NCBI GenBank assembly: GCA_024233835.1
Contig: JACKPC010000001.1
Span: 1,984,001-2,048,000, forward strand
Length of the DNA stretch: 64,000 nucleotides
Direction of reading: 5' to 3'
Source: Leptospiraceae bacterium
GTDB lineage: Bacteria > Spirochaetota > Leptospiria > Leptospirales > Leptospiraceae
Shown: positions 7,214-16,759 of the stretch, in pieces
Numbering within the stretch: position 1 is the first letter of the stretch
Layout of the letters: each line of letters starts with the position of its first letter
The notes under the pieces: generated by a model
Told to the model about the DNA's origin: nothing
Seen by the model: only the letters and a program-made list of their open reading frames with translations
Databases searched by the model: none
Made by a program: the position numbers and the translations under genes

Positions 7214-9475
7214 ATGAAAGAAAAAACGATCTTAATAGTAGGAGGAGGACTCCTGCAGGTTCCTATAATTCGTACAGCTTTATCTATGAATTTATTCACG
7301 GTTGTAGCGGATATGAATGAAGAAGCACCCGGAATGAAGCTGGCACACAGGTCGATTATTATGAGTACCAAAGATATCGAGGGTATGGTGCGAGAAAGTA
7401 AGCGTTTTGCAGAGAAACACCCGGTTCATGGAGTGGTCACCGCCGGAACCGACGCGAGCATGACAGTGGCAGCTGTAGCAAGTGCATTAGGATTACCCGG
7501 CATTCGCTATGTGGATGCAGAGGCGGCCACCAATAAAGTAAAAATGCGGGAACGCTTAAAGAAATTCGGAGTACCAATTCCCGGTTTTGCTTCTGTCTGG
7601 AGTATTCAGGATGCGAGAGATGCTCTTTCTTATCTTGCCTTTCCGCTTGTGATTAAGCCGGCTGACAACATGGGAGCGAGGGGAGTGATTAAGGTCAATG
7701 ATAGAGAAGAATTACAGGCTGCTTTTAAACATGCCAAACAATATAGTCCATCCGGGGAAATGATTTTAGAAGAGTATATGCCCGGACCGGAACTTTCGGT
7801 GGATGCTATTTCTTATAATGGACGGATTCAGATAACCGGAGTTGCCGATAGGATTATAGAAAAAGAACCTTATTTTATTGAAATCGGACATACGATGCCC
7901 TCAGCCCTTTCTCCGGGAATCCTTGCTGAAGTAGAAGATGTAATGAAAAGAGGCATGAAAGCCCTGGGAATTACTCTCGGAGCCGGTAAGGGAGATATTA
8001 AAGTTACTCCGGATGGAGTAAAGGTTGGAGAAATTGCGGCAAGGCTGTCGGGAGGTTTCATGTCGGCTTATACCTATCCTCTATCCACTGGAGTTGATTT
8101 AAACCGTGCTGTAATTCAAATTGCACTCGGAGAAGATCCGGGAGAATTAAAGCCCGGGCATCATAAGGTTTCTATTGAAAGAGCCCTGTTCGCAGAGCCG
8201 GGAAAACTCCTCTCGATTCGAGGAGTGGAAGAAGCCAAAAAGCTCCCTCTTGTCAATGAAATCTTCATTCACAATCAGCCGGGAGATATCATTAAAGCTC
8301 CCAGTAATAATATCGAGAAGAGCGGGCATGTCATTATTACCGCTGATACTTTGGAAGAAGCTGAAAAGGCACTAAAGCTGGTTAGAGAAACGATAGAGTT
8401 TGTTTCCGATCCCCTGTTCTCTATTGATGAAAAGCTGATTGCGAAAAATGCCAGGAGACGTTTTGGGAAAGAAACCTGCTGGGTATGTAAGATCTGTGAT
8501 GGTACAGACTGTGCTTCGGGAGTGCCGGGAATGGGAGCTCTGGGACAGATGCTCAGTTTTCAGGATAATATAAAAGCTTTGCGGGAATATTCTATTCAGG
8601 CAAGGTATATACGAGAAAATATTGAACCTGAAGCGGAAAGCAGCTTTTTATCTCAAAAACTGAGTTTTCCTTTAATGGCCGCTCCTATGACCGGGGCAGT
8701 AACCAATATGAATGGCGCTATGGATGAGTATGAGTATTCTTTAACCGTTCTGAAAGCCAGTCTAACTTCCGGAACCCTTGCCTGGTTGGGAGATGGAGCT
8801 TCTCCGGATAAGGTTTATACCATGATAGACGCTTTAAAACAGGTATCCGGTAGGGGAGTTCTTATTTGCAAACCTCGTTCGGATGCAGGCCTTTTAAAGG
8901 AAAGGTTTCAAATGGCAGAGGAAGTCCAGGCCCTGGCTCTGGGTATGGACATTGACGCTGTGAAATTTAAAACTATGCAGGCAAAAGCCCAGGCCACTAC
9001 CATGAGAACGGTAAAAGAGCTCTCCGAAATAAGAAAATTGACAAAACTTCCTTTTATTGTAAAAGGAGTTATGTCAACGGAAGATGCAAAGCTTGCCTTT
9101 GAGGCCGGAGCGGATGCTATCGTAGTTTCGAACCATGGAGGCAGGGTTCTGGATGATATGCCGGGAACCGCGAGGGTCTTACCCTATATCCGGGAAGCTC
9201 TTGGAGAACATTTTCCGATACTGGTGGATGGTGGGGTTCGAAGTGGAATGGATGTTTTTAAGATGCTGGCTTTAGGTGCAAACCAGGTTTTATTGGGTCG
9301 TCCGGTTGCCATCTATGCAGTGGGTGGAGGTGAAGCCGGAGTACGTTTATTATACCAACAGTATAAGCGAGAATTTATAGAAAGTATGACCATGGCGGGG
9401 GCGAAAAGACCTTCGGAAATTAGAAGAGAGATGTTATTTAACAAAACGGGAAGAGTCGATGGATACGGTAATTAA
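7214..9475 (+). CDS. Fusion of an ATP-grasp ligase domain and an FMN-dependent alpha-hydroxy-acid dehydrogenase domain
   Basis: 753 aa. Residues 1 to about 400 form a complete ATP-grasp enzyme: Gly-rich start GGGLLQVP, a TAGTDAS segment, the VIKPADNMGARGV nucleotide loop, LEEYMPGPELSVD, and KVGEIAARLSGGF. A four-Cys segment (Cys422, 425, 428, 433 in CWVCKICDGTDC) links to an FMN TIM barrel (about 440-753) with VKGVMSTEDA, the active-site His641 in SNHGGR, and the phosphate-binding DGGVRSG and LLGRP. The Cys segment followed by GVPGMG is known at the start of stand-alone FMN proteins, so two full-length enzymes appear fused. The substrate is unknown. It overlaps the next gene by 17 bases. Confidence 0.88.
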   Translation: MKEKTILIVGGGLLQVPIIRTALSMNLFTVVADMNEEAPGMKLAHRSIIMSTKDIEGMVRESKRFAEKHPVHGVVTAGTDASMTVAAVASALGLPGIRYVDAEAATNKVKMRERLKKFGVPIPGFASVWSIQDARDALSYLAFPLVIKPADNMGARGVIKVNDREELQAAFKHAKQYSPSGEMILEEYMPGPELSVDAISYNGRIQITGVADRIIEKEPYFIEIGHTMPSALSPGILAEVEDVMKRGMKALGITLGAGKGDIKVTPDGVKVGEIAARLSGGFMSAYTYPLSTGVDLNRAVIQIALGEDPGELKPGHHKVSIERALFAEPGKLLSIRGVEEAKKLPLVNEIFIHNQPGDIIKAPSNNIEKSGHVIITADTLEEAEKALKLVRETIEFVSDPLFSIDEKLIAKNARRRFGKETCWVCKICDGTDCASGVPGMGALGQMLSFQDNIKALREYSIQARYIRENIEPEAESSFLSQKLSFPLMAAPMTGAVTNMNGAMDEYEYSLTVLKASLTSGTLAWLGDGASPDKVYTMIDALKQVSGRGVLICKPRSDAGLLKERFQMAEEVQALALGMDIDAVKFKTMQAKAQATTMRTVKELSEIRKLTKLPFIVKGVMSTEDAKLAFEAGADAIVVSNHGGRVLDDMPGTARVLPYIREALGEHFPILVDGGVRSGMDVFKMLALGANQVLLGRPVAIYAVGGGEAGVRLLYQQYKREFIESMTMAGAKRPSEIRREMLFNKTGRVDGYGN

Positions 9476-10550
9476 AGATATAGAAAGCATTAATAAAATC
9501 ATAGATACTCTATTCTTTGTTTTTCCCGTATATCTGGTGGTAGATGGTAAGCCACTTTATATTAAAGTAGTTATGAATACTGACAAGGGTCTGGTAGTTC
9601 GAACTCCAAAATCAGTAGAATTGGTAGGTGATAAGCGGATTATTACGATTACGAACGAAGGGAATCTTTATTTATTTTTATTTCTTAAGATCGGAGAAAA
9701 TAAAGGATACGAGATACTACAGCCCGTAAACCTGCATATCAAAAAAGCCCAGAGAAAATCTAAACGGATATATGTGGCCAATGAAAACTTTGGTCTCTTT
9801 GTTACGAATATTATAAAGCAAAATGATGTGAGCCATTATCTTACGGATAACTCAACGAAAATGACAGGCATTATTCGTTCTCACATGCCGGCACTACAGA
9901 GTCGTTATACAAGAGCTTCTATTATCATCCAGGAACGCCCTGATTCAAGATTGCGTCTATTAATGAATTACGATAAGCCTATATTTATTCCGAATATAGG
10001 TAATCCCCAGATAATGGGTGAGGATTTTATTCCGTATAAAGATTACCGGGATATGTTGAAAACCAATAAACTTGAAGAGTCTATTCAATCAGAGATTTGT
10101 ATTCCTCTTATCTACCGTTACTACTGTACTGTGGGTTATGTTTTAGTTCACCATTCTGAAGTTATGACAAAAGATGATTTCTCACATGTAAATCTAATTG
10201 TGAATAGCATCAAAAGAGAGATTGTAAATTCCGGTGTAGTTCACGAATCAAAGGAAATTTGTAGTTTGTATGACTTAAGTAAAGAGGGTTTAAGTTTTTT
10301 GCATCCTCCCACCAAGTCATACAATAAACTATTTCAAAATGGTGAGCCCATAGTTTTTGATCTGGTCTATAGCGAAGCTGAGAAAGACACACTTCGTGGG
10401 GTAGTTCGGAACCTACTTCCTATGGAAAAGGAGTTTCGTATAGGTTGTCAGTTTCATCCGAAGACAGGAGAAGATCTTAAGAATATAGAAATATTCTTAA
10501 ATAAGCAGGCTATCGACTCAATGAATCAGGAATCTAAAAATTCTGAGTAA
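9459..10550 (+). CDS. PilZ-like protein of a Leptospira-type family (DUF1577-like)
   Basis: 363 aa, soluble, no signal peptide. An N-terminal beta-rich part includes HIKKAQRKSKRIYV, whose basic cluster recalls the RxxxR region of PilZ domains. A middle GAF-like part follows (SEICIPLIYRYYCTVGYVLVHHSE), then a C-terminal segment with DLSKEGLSF and IGCQFHP, also PilZ-like. From memory this arrangement matches the Leptospira-restricted DUF1577 family, which would make it a cyclic di-GMP effector candidate. The start overlaps the fusion gene by 17 bases, and no alternative start fits better. Function unproven. Confidence 0.72.
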   Translation: MDTVIKDIESINKIIDTLFFVFPVYLVVDGKPLYIKVVMNTDKGLVVRTPKSVELVGDKRIITITNEGNLYLFLFLKIGENKGYEILQPVNLHIKKAQRKSKRIYVANENFGLFVTNIIKQNDVSHYLTDNSTKMTGIIRSHMPALQSRYTRASIIIQERPDSRLRLLMNYDKPIFIPNIGNPQIMGEDFIPYKDYRDMLKTNKLEESIQSEICIPLIYRYYCTVGYVLVHHSEVMTKDDFSHVNLIVNSIKREIVNSGVVHESKEICSLYDLSKEGLSFLHPPTKSYNKLFQNGEPIVFDLVYSEAEKDTLRGVVRNLLPMEKEFRIGCQFHPKTGEDLKNIEIFLNKQAIDSMNQESKNSE

Positions 10551-10558
10551 GTTCAGTA

Positions 10559-11521
10559 ATGAAAGAAACAATAAATGGGGTTCCTGTATTCAAAACCCAT
10601 ATAAAACCCGAAGAAGCCGGAAAACAGCTTAATGAATATCTGGCCGGAAGATTTACCTATTATACAAAGGAAGTCTGGGAAGAAAAAATCTCTTTAAATC
10701 GAATTCTTGTATCCGGAGAATATGCAGATCCTTCTTATCTTCTTCAAGCAGGCGATTCTTTATCCTTTTTTACTGAAGACTTTTATGAACCGGAAGTTGA
10801 TCAAAATTTTCATATTCTATTTGAAGATGAATTTTTCTTTGCGGTTGAAAAGTCCGGAAACTTACCCGTACACCCGGCAGGTAGATATCAGGAACATAAT
10901 CTGCTTACGGTACTGAAAAAGGCGGGCAAGGAATCTCTGTATATTATAAATCGTTTAGATAGGGAAACTTCGGGATTGGTGCTCTTTGCCAAACAAAAAG
11001 AATATACACATAAATTTAGTTCCTTATTCGGCGATAGAAAGGTGGAAAAAACCTATATCGTGTATGTTCATGGAGATTTCCCGGATGAGTATTTAGCTCG
11101 TGGTTATTTGCAAACGGATACTCAATCGAAAATACGGAAGAAACAAACCTTTTCTGAAATAAGCGAAGAGGGAGTTTTTTCTGAAACATTCTTTCAAAAA
11201 ATAGGGTATGGAAAAGGAATTTCAAAAGTTTTAGCTTTTCCTAAAACCGGACGCTTACACCAGATAAGGGCTAGTCTTCATTCTATCGGTTTTCCTGTTT
11301 ATGGAGATAAAATTTATGGAAAGAGTGAACAAGTTTTTTTGGAGTTTATCCAGAAAGGAGAGGATATTTTTAAAGAAGACTGGATATCTGAACTTTGCCC
11401 GGGGAAACGTCAGGCATTACATGCTCATAAGCTTTCTTTTGTTCATCCGTTTACAAAAGGAGCCATATTATTGGAATCCCCGGAACCGGAAGATATGAAA
11501 GGTATATTAGATAGGTCGTAG
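10559..11521 (+). CDS. RluA-family RNA pseudouridine synthase
   Basis: 320 aa. An N-terminal S4-like region (about 20-75) is followed by the catalytic RluA/RsuA domain with the motif NRLDRETSGLVLFAK, whose second Asp is the catalytic residue. KTGRLHQIRASLHSIGFPVYGD near residue 230 is the conserved substrate-binding element. The enzyme isomerises uridine to pseudouridine in rRNA or tRNA; the exact target cannot be told. The start is 8 bases after the upstream stop, and the stop is 2 bases before the next ATG, so it sits inside a polycistron. Confidence 0.92.
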   Translation: MKETINGVPVFKTHIKPEEAGKQLNEYLAGRFTYYTKEVWEEKISLNRILVSGEYADPSYLLQAGDSLSFFTEDFYEPEVDQNFHILFEDEFFFAVEKSGNLPVHPAGRYQEHNLLTVLKKAGKESLYIINRLDRETSGLVLFAKQKEYTHKFSSLFGDRKVEKTYIVYVHGDFPDEYLARGYLQTDTQSKIRKKQTFSEISEEGVFSETFFQKIGYGKGISKVLAFPKTGRLHQIRASLHSIGFPVYGDKIYGKSEQVFLEFIQKGEDIFKEDWISELCPGKRQALHAHKLSFVHPFTKGAILLESPEPEDMKGILDRS

Positions 11522-11523
11522 AT

Positions 11524-13518
11524 ATGAACGTAATACAGAAACATGAAAAGGTAAAAATAATCAGTCTTATTCTCGGTCTATCCTCTTTTTTATTCTACCT
11601 CTATTTTCTTTGTCCGGGAATCGGTTTTGGGGATACAGCGATTCTTATCGATAATATTCAAAGAACGGTAATTAATTCGGAAGTCAATACTCATCCTTTT
11701 ACTATTTTGATGGGTAAGATTTTTTTAATGCTTCCTTTTGGAGAGCTGGCGTATCGGGCAAATCTCCTTTCTACCTTCTTTGCTTCTCTAAGTCTTATGG
11801 TTTTTTTTCTTTCTCTGTATTTTTTGCATGGAAGGCTGTTTATTTCGCTTCTTTCTACTCTTAGTCTTGCTTTCTCTTATTCTTTTTTCTGGCATAGTAC
11901 TATAGTAGAAAATTATAATATTAGTTCTTTTATAACTTCTCTTTCTCTTTTATTTTATGTATTATTAGAAAAAACCAGGAAAGATAGGTATCTATATATT
12001 TTATTTTCTCTTTTTGGACTCGGAATTTTGAATCATGTACAGATGGCTTTTATAGGGCCCGGAATTGGATTTATATTTCTTTACTACTTATTTCAAAAAA
12101 AGGAAAAGTTTCGTTTTTTTCTAAATTGTCTCTTAGGTTTTATGATAGGACTTTTACCCTATCTTTTGATATTTTTTAAAGATGTAATCGAACGGAAAGC
12201 ATTTTTTCTTGTGTTGAAGAATGCTTTTATGGGAGCCTTCGGAGGGGTCTTTTTTAGTCAAAGTCTTGCAGTTGCTATATATGAATTTATTCTTTTGTAT
12301 CTCTTTCAATTTCCTAATCTTTTCTTATTTCTTGTTCCATTTGGGCTTATTGTGTATTTCAAAAAGAAAGATTACCGAATGGCTTATGCAGCGGGTTTAA
12401 TTCATTTTTTCTTAAATTCTTTTTTCTTTGCTTTTTATGGAACCTGGGATAAATTTGCATTTTTACTCCAGTCTTATATCCTCCTGTGTTTTTATGCGAG
12501 CTTTGCGTTAATATACATTGAGGAAAAGTTTATTCGATATCGATTTGGAATATATACTCTTATCTTATTTAGCTTATTAAGCGGTCTTTATTTTTACAAA
12601 TGGGTGCATATTTCTTCTCAGAAACCGGGTACAATCTGGCATTTTCGTTATAATAATGATTATTCGAAAAACTTGTATGATCAGGCAAAGTATATCATTC
12701 TTCCTTACAAGAGAGATTTTACTGAAGTAGAAGAGTATTGCAAACTGGTCTTTGAGAAGCTTCCGAAAGGCTCGGTTATCCTTGAAGATGATTCGAGAAC
12801 CTATTACCCGCTTGCAGATTATTACCAGAAGTATTATCAAAAACGTAGGGATATTCAAGTCTTATTAATGAATTCCTGGGGGATTCAAAACTGGGGCTTA
12901 AACTCCGACTCAGTCGTGAATGAAATCAAAAACTCTGTGAAAAGGAAGAAAGCATTCTTTTTACCTGTATTAAATAATCCTTATCTTCCGATTATTAAAG
13001 AAATTACGAAAGATAACCATTTTTATTTTGAAAAGTTCTCACTTTCTCCTACTCGCTGGATCTATGAAGTCAAATATAAAAATCAACAAACAGCAACAGA
13101 GAAAAATGATAAGATGATGGACCTGGAGTTGAAGGATGTTAGCAATTCCAAGGACCTTTACTTTACCCGTCAGTTTATGCAGTCTTTCGGAGATACCTGG
13201 GAATTTTCAGATCAAATTTTTGCTTCCGGTAAGCCGGGTTCGAGTATAGAATTTTTGATAGAGCGAAAGGAGGATGCAAAAGAATCCATTCGTATAGCTT
13301 TCAGTACAGCTCCTGATTTTTCCAGGATCGATGTGTATTGGAATGAACTCAGAATATTAGAAAACATGGATTTGTATTCGACTGAGGTCAAGAGAAAGTT
13401 AGAAATATTTGATAATATAAATATTAGAAAAGGTAGAAATATTTTAAAACTAATCATAAAAGACAAGAATCCTAAATCCGGCGGATATAAGCTGGGAATT
13501 GATGCCATTTATTTTTGA
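11524..13518 (+). CDS. DUF2723-type (glycosyltransferase 117-like) multi-spanning membrane protein
   Basis: 664 aa. The first 370 residues contain about ten membrane segments. Between the first two, FGDTAILIDNIQRT and NTHPFTILMGKIF give the D-x-A and H-P motifs of DUF2723 / glycosyltransferase family 117, relatives of protein O-mannosyltransferases and TMEM260. The last 290 residues are a soluble domain, with a nucleotide-sugar-independent appearance and a C-terminal beta-rich part. Such proteins probably glycosylate envelope or secreted proteins from lipid-linked sugars. The start is 2 bases after the previous stop; the end overlaps the next gene. Confidence 0.83.
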   Translation: MNVIQKHEKVKIISLILGLSSFLFYLYFLCPGIGFGDTAILIDNIQRTVINSEVNTHPFTILMGKIFLMLPFGELAYRANLLSTFFASLSLMVFFLSLYFLHGRLFISLLSTLSLAFSYSFFWHSTIVENYNISSFITSLSLLFYVLLEKTRKDRYLYILFSLFGLGILNHVQMAFIGPGIGFIFLYYLFQKKEKFRFFLNCLLGFMIGLLPYLLIFFKDVIERKAFFLVLKNAFMGAFGGVFFSQSLAVAIYEFILLYLFQFPNLFLFLVPFGLIVYFKKKDYRMAYAAGLIHFFLNSFFFAFYGTWDKFAFLLQSYILLCFYASFALIYIEEKFIRYRFGIYTLILFSLLSGLYFYKWVHISSQKPGTIWHFRYNNDYSKNLYDQAKYIILPYKRDFTEVEEYCKLVFEKLPKGSVILEDDSRTYYPLADYYQKYYQKRRDIQVLLMNSWGIQNWGLNSDSVVNEIKNSVKRKKAFFLPVLNNPYLPIIKEITKDNHFYFEKFSLSPTRWIYEVKYKNQQTATEKNDKMMDLELKDVSNSKDLYFTRQFMQSFGDTWEFSDQIFASGKPGSSIEFLIERKEDAKESIRIAFSTAPDFSRIDVYWNELRILENMDLYSTEVKRKLEIFDNINIRKGRNILKLIIKDKNPKSGGYKLGIDAIYF

Positions 13519-14539
13519 GAAAATTAATTACAATGAAGGAGTTAATTGTTGTGTGACTGAAAATTTATCTTTTACATGGATATGGGAAGTACTAACCATT
13601 CCCTTTCTTAATTTTTTTAAAACGAATGGTAGGTTTAATTATTTTTATCTTATTAGCACTCTACTTATTGGTTTATTCTATACCCTTTATTTACACTTGA
13701 AGAAAGATAAGTTTTCTTTATCTCATCTATTCTTTGATTGCCTGGACTTTAAGCACTGGTTTTCTGCTTCCTCAAAAGTAGATTACTGGTACTATTACAT
13801 TCTTACTATTTTACATAAAATTATTTTTTCTAACTTTATTATTTCCGGATTAGCCGTGACTGTATTTACCTATAAGCTTCTGGATGCTTCTCATTTCATT
13901 CATAGTAAATACCCGGAGACTTTAGGAGTTAAGATATTGTATACTGTGATTTATCTTCTCGCCTACGATTTTGCGAGGTATTATATGCACAGCCTGCTTC
14001 ATCGATATGAATGGCTCTGGGAATTTCATGTGTTTCATCATTCAGCAGAGTCTTTGAATCCGTTTACAGTATATAGGGTACATCCTATCGAGAATATGCT
14101 TCTGAGTTCTTTCAGCGGAATTACAACGGGAATTGTAAGTGGAGTTTTCCTGTTTTTAGTTCCTTCTATTTCTATGTTTACACTTTTGAATGCAAATGTA
14201 GGATTATTTGTTTTTCATCTGTACAGTAATTTGCGGCATACACAGACCTGGCTACCCTTTCCGGAATGGTTGAGTTATATTCTCTTGAGTCCTGCTCAAC
14301 ATCAGATTCATCATAGCAAAGAGGAAAAGCATTATAATAAAAATATGGGGAGTATGTTTGCCTTCTGGGACTATTTGAATGGAACCTTATATATTCCAAA
14401 AGAAAAAGAACCGCTCCAATACGGATTATCTGAACCGTATAATCCTTCTGACATATCTAATATACTAAGGATTATATTCTCTCCTTTTCAGAAGATTTAT
14501 TATAAAGTAGAAAAAAAATGGAATAAAAATATGGATTAA
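13502..14539 (+). CDS. Sterol desaturase / fatty acid hydroxylase family membrane enzyme
   Basis: 345 aa with several membrane segments. The di-iron His motifs are all visible: HSLLH, HVFHHS and HQIHHS, with an extra HP in YRVHPIEN. Members use O2 to hydroxylate or desaturate fatty acyl or sterol substrates; which lipid is used here is unknown. The first ATG (13502) overlaps the preceding gene by 17 bases. A GTG at 13553 has a much better upstream AAGGAG and would avoid the overlap, giving 328 aa, so the true start is uncertain. It is the last gene of the long plus-strand run. Confidence 0.88.
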   Translation: MPFIFEKINYNEGVNCCVTENLSFTWIWEVLTIPFLNFFKTNGRFNYFYLISTLLIGLFYTLYLHLKKDKFSLSHLFFDCLDFKHWFSASSKVDYWYYYILTILHKIIFSNFIISGLAVTVFTYKLLDASHFIHSKYPETLGVKILYTVIYLLAYDFARYYMHSLLHRYEWLWEFHVFHHSAESLNPFTVYRVHPIENMLLSSFSGITTGIVSGVFLFLVPSISMFTLLNANVGLFVFHLYSNLRHTQTWLPFPEWLSYILLSPAQHQIHHSKEEKHYNKNMGSMFAFWDYLNGTLYIPKEKEPLQYGLSEPYNPSDISNILRIIFSPFQKIYYKVEKKWNKNMD

Positions 14540-14562
14540 ACCACGATGGACTCGTGGTTTAA
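14536..14562. terminator. Bidirectional stem-loop between convergent genes
   Basis: An 11-bp perfect stem (TTAAACCACGA / TCGTGGTTTAA) with a 5-base loop begins inside the stop codon region of the hydroxylase gene. It lies 27 bases from the end of the convergent CBS gene. It can act in both directions, though the downstream T-run is short. Confidence 0.65.
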
Positions 14563-14588
14563 GTTATTGTATACAGGCTTAAAAAGTA

Positions 14589-15050
14589 TTATGTGTAACT
14601 TCCGGTATCGTAAGGGTCGATTCCTTCTTCCATAAACTTCTTATAAATTGCATCATCCACGAGGCGATCTAATCTGTCAGTAATGAACTGAAGAAAGTCT
14701 CTTGTTGAGAGAATCCCGCTTGCTTTGCCGGTAGAATCTTTTACCAGAACATGACGGAAACCTTTTTCTTTGATTAAATTTACGCACTCACCTACTGAAG
14801 CACCTTCCTGAATAGAAATGGGATCTTTAGTCATAACATCGGATAATTTTGTCGCTGAAGGGTCCTTGCCTTCCGAAATTACACGGTTTAGAACATCTCT
14901 TTCAGTAAAAATTCCTACAATTTTTCCGGCCTCTTCCACCATTATTGAGCCGGTTTTATTCTCTGTCATTTTCTTACAGGCAGCAAAAACAGTATTTGAG
15001 GCCTGCTCGGAAAATACACCGGTCTTCATGATTTGTTTTACTATTGACAT
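14589..15050 (-). CDS. CBS-domain pair protein
   Basis: 153 aa made almost entirely of two CBS domains (about 8-65 and 75-130), with GSIMVEEAGKIVGIFTERDVLNRV and HVLVKDSTGKASGILSTRDFL as the typical strand-turn-helix ends. Stand-alone CBS pairs bind adenine nucleotides and regulate a partner protein. The ATG at 15050 is chosen because AAGGAAGG lies directly in front of it; an in-frame ATG at 15074 lacks a ribosome site. It is transcribed alone and convergent to the hydroxylase gene. The partner is unknown. Confidence 0.92.
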   Translation of the reverse strand: MSIVKQIMKTGVFSEQASNTVFAACKKMTENKTGSIMVEEAGKIVGIFTERDVLNRVISEGKDPSATKLSDVMTKDPISIQEGASVGECVNLIKEKGFRHVLVKDSTGKASGILSTRDFLQFITDRLDRLVDDAIYKKFMEEGIDPYDTGSYT

Positions 15051-15226
15051 TTTTCCTTCCTTGAAATGGTTCAATATCCCAATCTGAAAGCCTAAATTTA
15101 ATTTTCAAGGTCTTTTTGAATTCTAAAAAATTGTTCTATATCATAAATCAAAAGAGAATTTTTTTTCAAAAACCTTAATAGACAAAAAAAGCGCTTTTAG
15201 AAAGTTGGTAGCAGCAGGATTATCTG

Positions 15227-15664
15227 ATGGTATTTTTACAAAGAACAAAACTTATCCTTTCAGCTTTCCTGTCTTTTATATTATTAGCTTATTCTTTTAT
15301 TACTATAGATTCCTTAATGGCTTTTCACCTGGAAAGTTCTCTTGTATGTCGTTGTAACCATTCTTCTCCGGGGGAAAAGCATTCTGTACAAAAGATTCCC
15401 GGCGGTATTCGAGCCGGAACTTTTTCGGAACCTAAGAAATTCAAGAATTGCCATACTGCAAAGCAGGGAGAAGTTCATACCTGTTCCTGCAAAAAGGAAA
15501 AGCGAGAATATCTTATTCTACTTAAACAGTTTGCACCTATTCAAACGCTTACTTCTTTTTTTGTAATTCAATCGGAAACTTTGTATATCTATAAGCATAA
15601 ACAGTATTTTGTTTCTGAGGAAATCAAGAAAGAAACCTTCAGGCCGCCCAGAACTATCATATAA
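15227..15664 (+). CDS. Small Cys-rich membrane-anchored protein heading the MbnP/MbnH cluster
   Basis: 145 aa. One N-terminal membrane segment (about 9-30) is followed by a short domain with CRCNH and then NCHTAKQGEVHTCSCKK, that is, five Cys and several His, suggesting a metal site on the outer face of the inner membrane. The C-terminal part is basic and hydrophobic without a known motif. AGGA precedes the ATG. It lies 87 bases upstream of the MbnP-like gene on the same strand and may share its promoter. I do not recognise the family; a role in copper sensing or handling is inferred only from Cys content and neighbours. Confidence 0.65.
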   Translation: MVFLQRTKLILSAFLSFILLAYSFITIDSLMAFHLESSLVCRCNHSSPGEKHSVQKIPGGIRAGTFSEPKKFKNCHTAKQGEVHTCSCKKEKREYLILLKQFAPIQTLTSFFVIQSETLYIYKHKQYFVSEEIKKETFRPPRTII

Positions 15665-15751
15665 TTCTTTTTTACAATTTCAAACTTACAACTTTTAGGC
15701 AGCTACTTTTTTTATTAGCTGTCCCATATAAACTATATATTGGAGAATTAT

Positions 15752-16750
15752 ATGAAATACTTATGTACTTTATTACTTATATTCCTTTTATTAGGGAATT
15801 GTACTCAGACAAAAAAGGATGATTCAGGTAAAGAATCAGGTATGGCTTTATTAGCCCTAACTTCTGCAAATACAAATGCAAAACAAAATGTGAATATTAC
15901 CTTTCAACTGAAGTTAAACGAAACAGAAATGAGTTGCGGTACCGATTCTTATATCCTCCCCGCAGGTCAGACTGTGAAATTGCGGGATATGCGGGTGTAT
16001 CTCAGTTCCATAAGCCTTCTTAGCTCTGACGATAAAGAGGTTCCCTTGCAGCTCGATAATACGGATTTTCAGTATAACGGTGCTGAAGGACAGCTTGCTT
16101 TACTGGATTTTGCGGATAATACAGGTTCCTGCACGGGTTCTTCTTTTAATACCACTGCTGCAACCAATAGGACTCTCAGCGGAAAGGTGGCTGCGGGAGT
16201 ATATACAGGAATTAAATTTACAATAGGCGTTCCAGAAAAACTAAACCACCTTGATAAGGACAAAACAACTACACCAACTTTATTACAGGATGGAAAAAAT
16301 CCGGGAATGCAATGGAACTGGACTCTGGGTTACAAGTTTTTAAAGTTGGAACTACAGGCTTCCGACATGGCTCTTAACATGCACCTCGGTAGTACTTCCT
16401 GTTCGAGTGATTCTTCCGGGACTATCAGTTGTAAGAATGCTTATCGTTCTGAATTTTTGATTCAAGCGGGTAAAACTATTAATCTTTCAGAAACAAAGGT
16501 TTCTATACAACTGGAAAAACTTTTCACCACAGACAGTCTACCTCAAACAAGTTTTTCTTTAACGAAAGCTCTTTCCTGTATGCCAATCGGAACACCCACC
16601 GGTTCCAGTGGTACTGTAGCAGAATGTAGTCCTCTCATTAAAAATTTTGGTCTGGTTCCCGGAAATGCCAGTGGTGCTACTGCGAATACTCTTGATACTG
16701 CGGGTTCTGTGGACTCGAGTACTCGTGTAGAGCTATTTAAAATTCAATAG
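15752..16750 (+). CDS. MbnP-like lipoprotein (metallo-mystery pair four-Cys protein)
   Basis: 332 aa, lipobox LLGNC. After a low-complexity linker the protein shows the family pattern: beta strand FQLKLN, Cys in EMSCGT, a KLRDMRVYLSSISLL segment, Cys in GSCTGS, a GVYTGIKFTIGVPEKLNH segment, the Trp pair W188-N-W190 in MQWNWTLGYKFLKLE, and later Cys pairs (TSCSSD, ISCKN). In MbnP a Trp is oxidised to kynurenine by the partner diheme enzyme, creating a copper site. The diheme partner gene follows directly. TTGGAGAA precedes the ATG at 15752, which I prefer over an upstream TTG. Confidence 0.85.
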   Translation: MKYLCTLLLIFLLLGNCTQTKKDDSGKESGMALLALTSANTNAKQNVNITFQLKLNETEMSCGTDSYILPAGQTVKLRDMRVYLSSISLLSSDDKEVPLQLDNTDFQYNGAEGQLALLDFADNTGSCTGSSFNTTAATNRTLSGKVAAGVYTGIKFTIGVPEKLNHLDKDKTTTPTLLQDGKNPGMQWNWTLGYKFLKLELQASDMALNMHLGSTSCSSDSSGTISCKNAYRSEFLIQAGKTINLSETKVSIQLEKLFTTDSLPQTSFSLTKALSCMPIGTPTGSSGTVAECSPLIKNFGLVPGNASGATANTLDTAGSVDSSTRVELFKIQ

Positions 16751-16759
16751 GTGAAGAAT

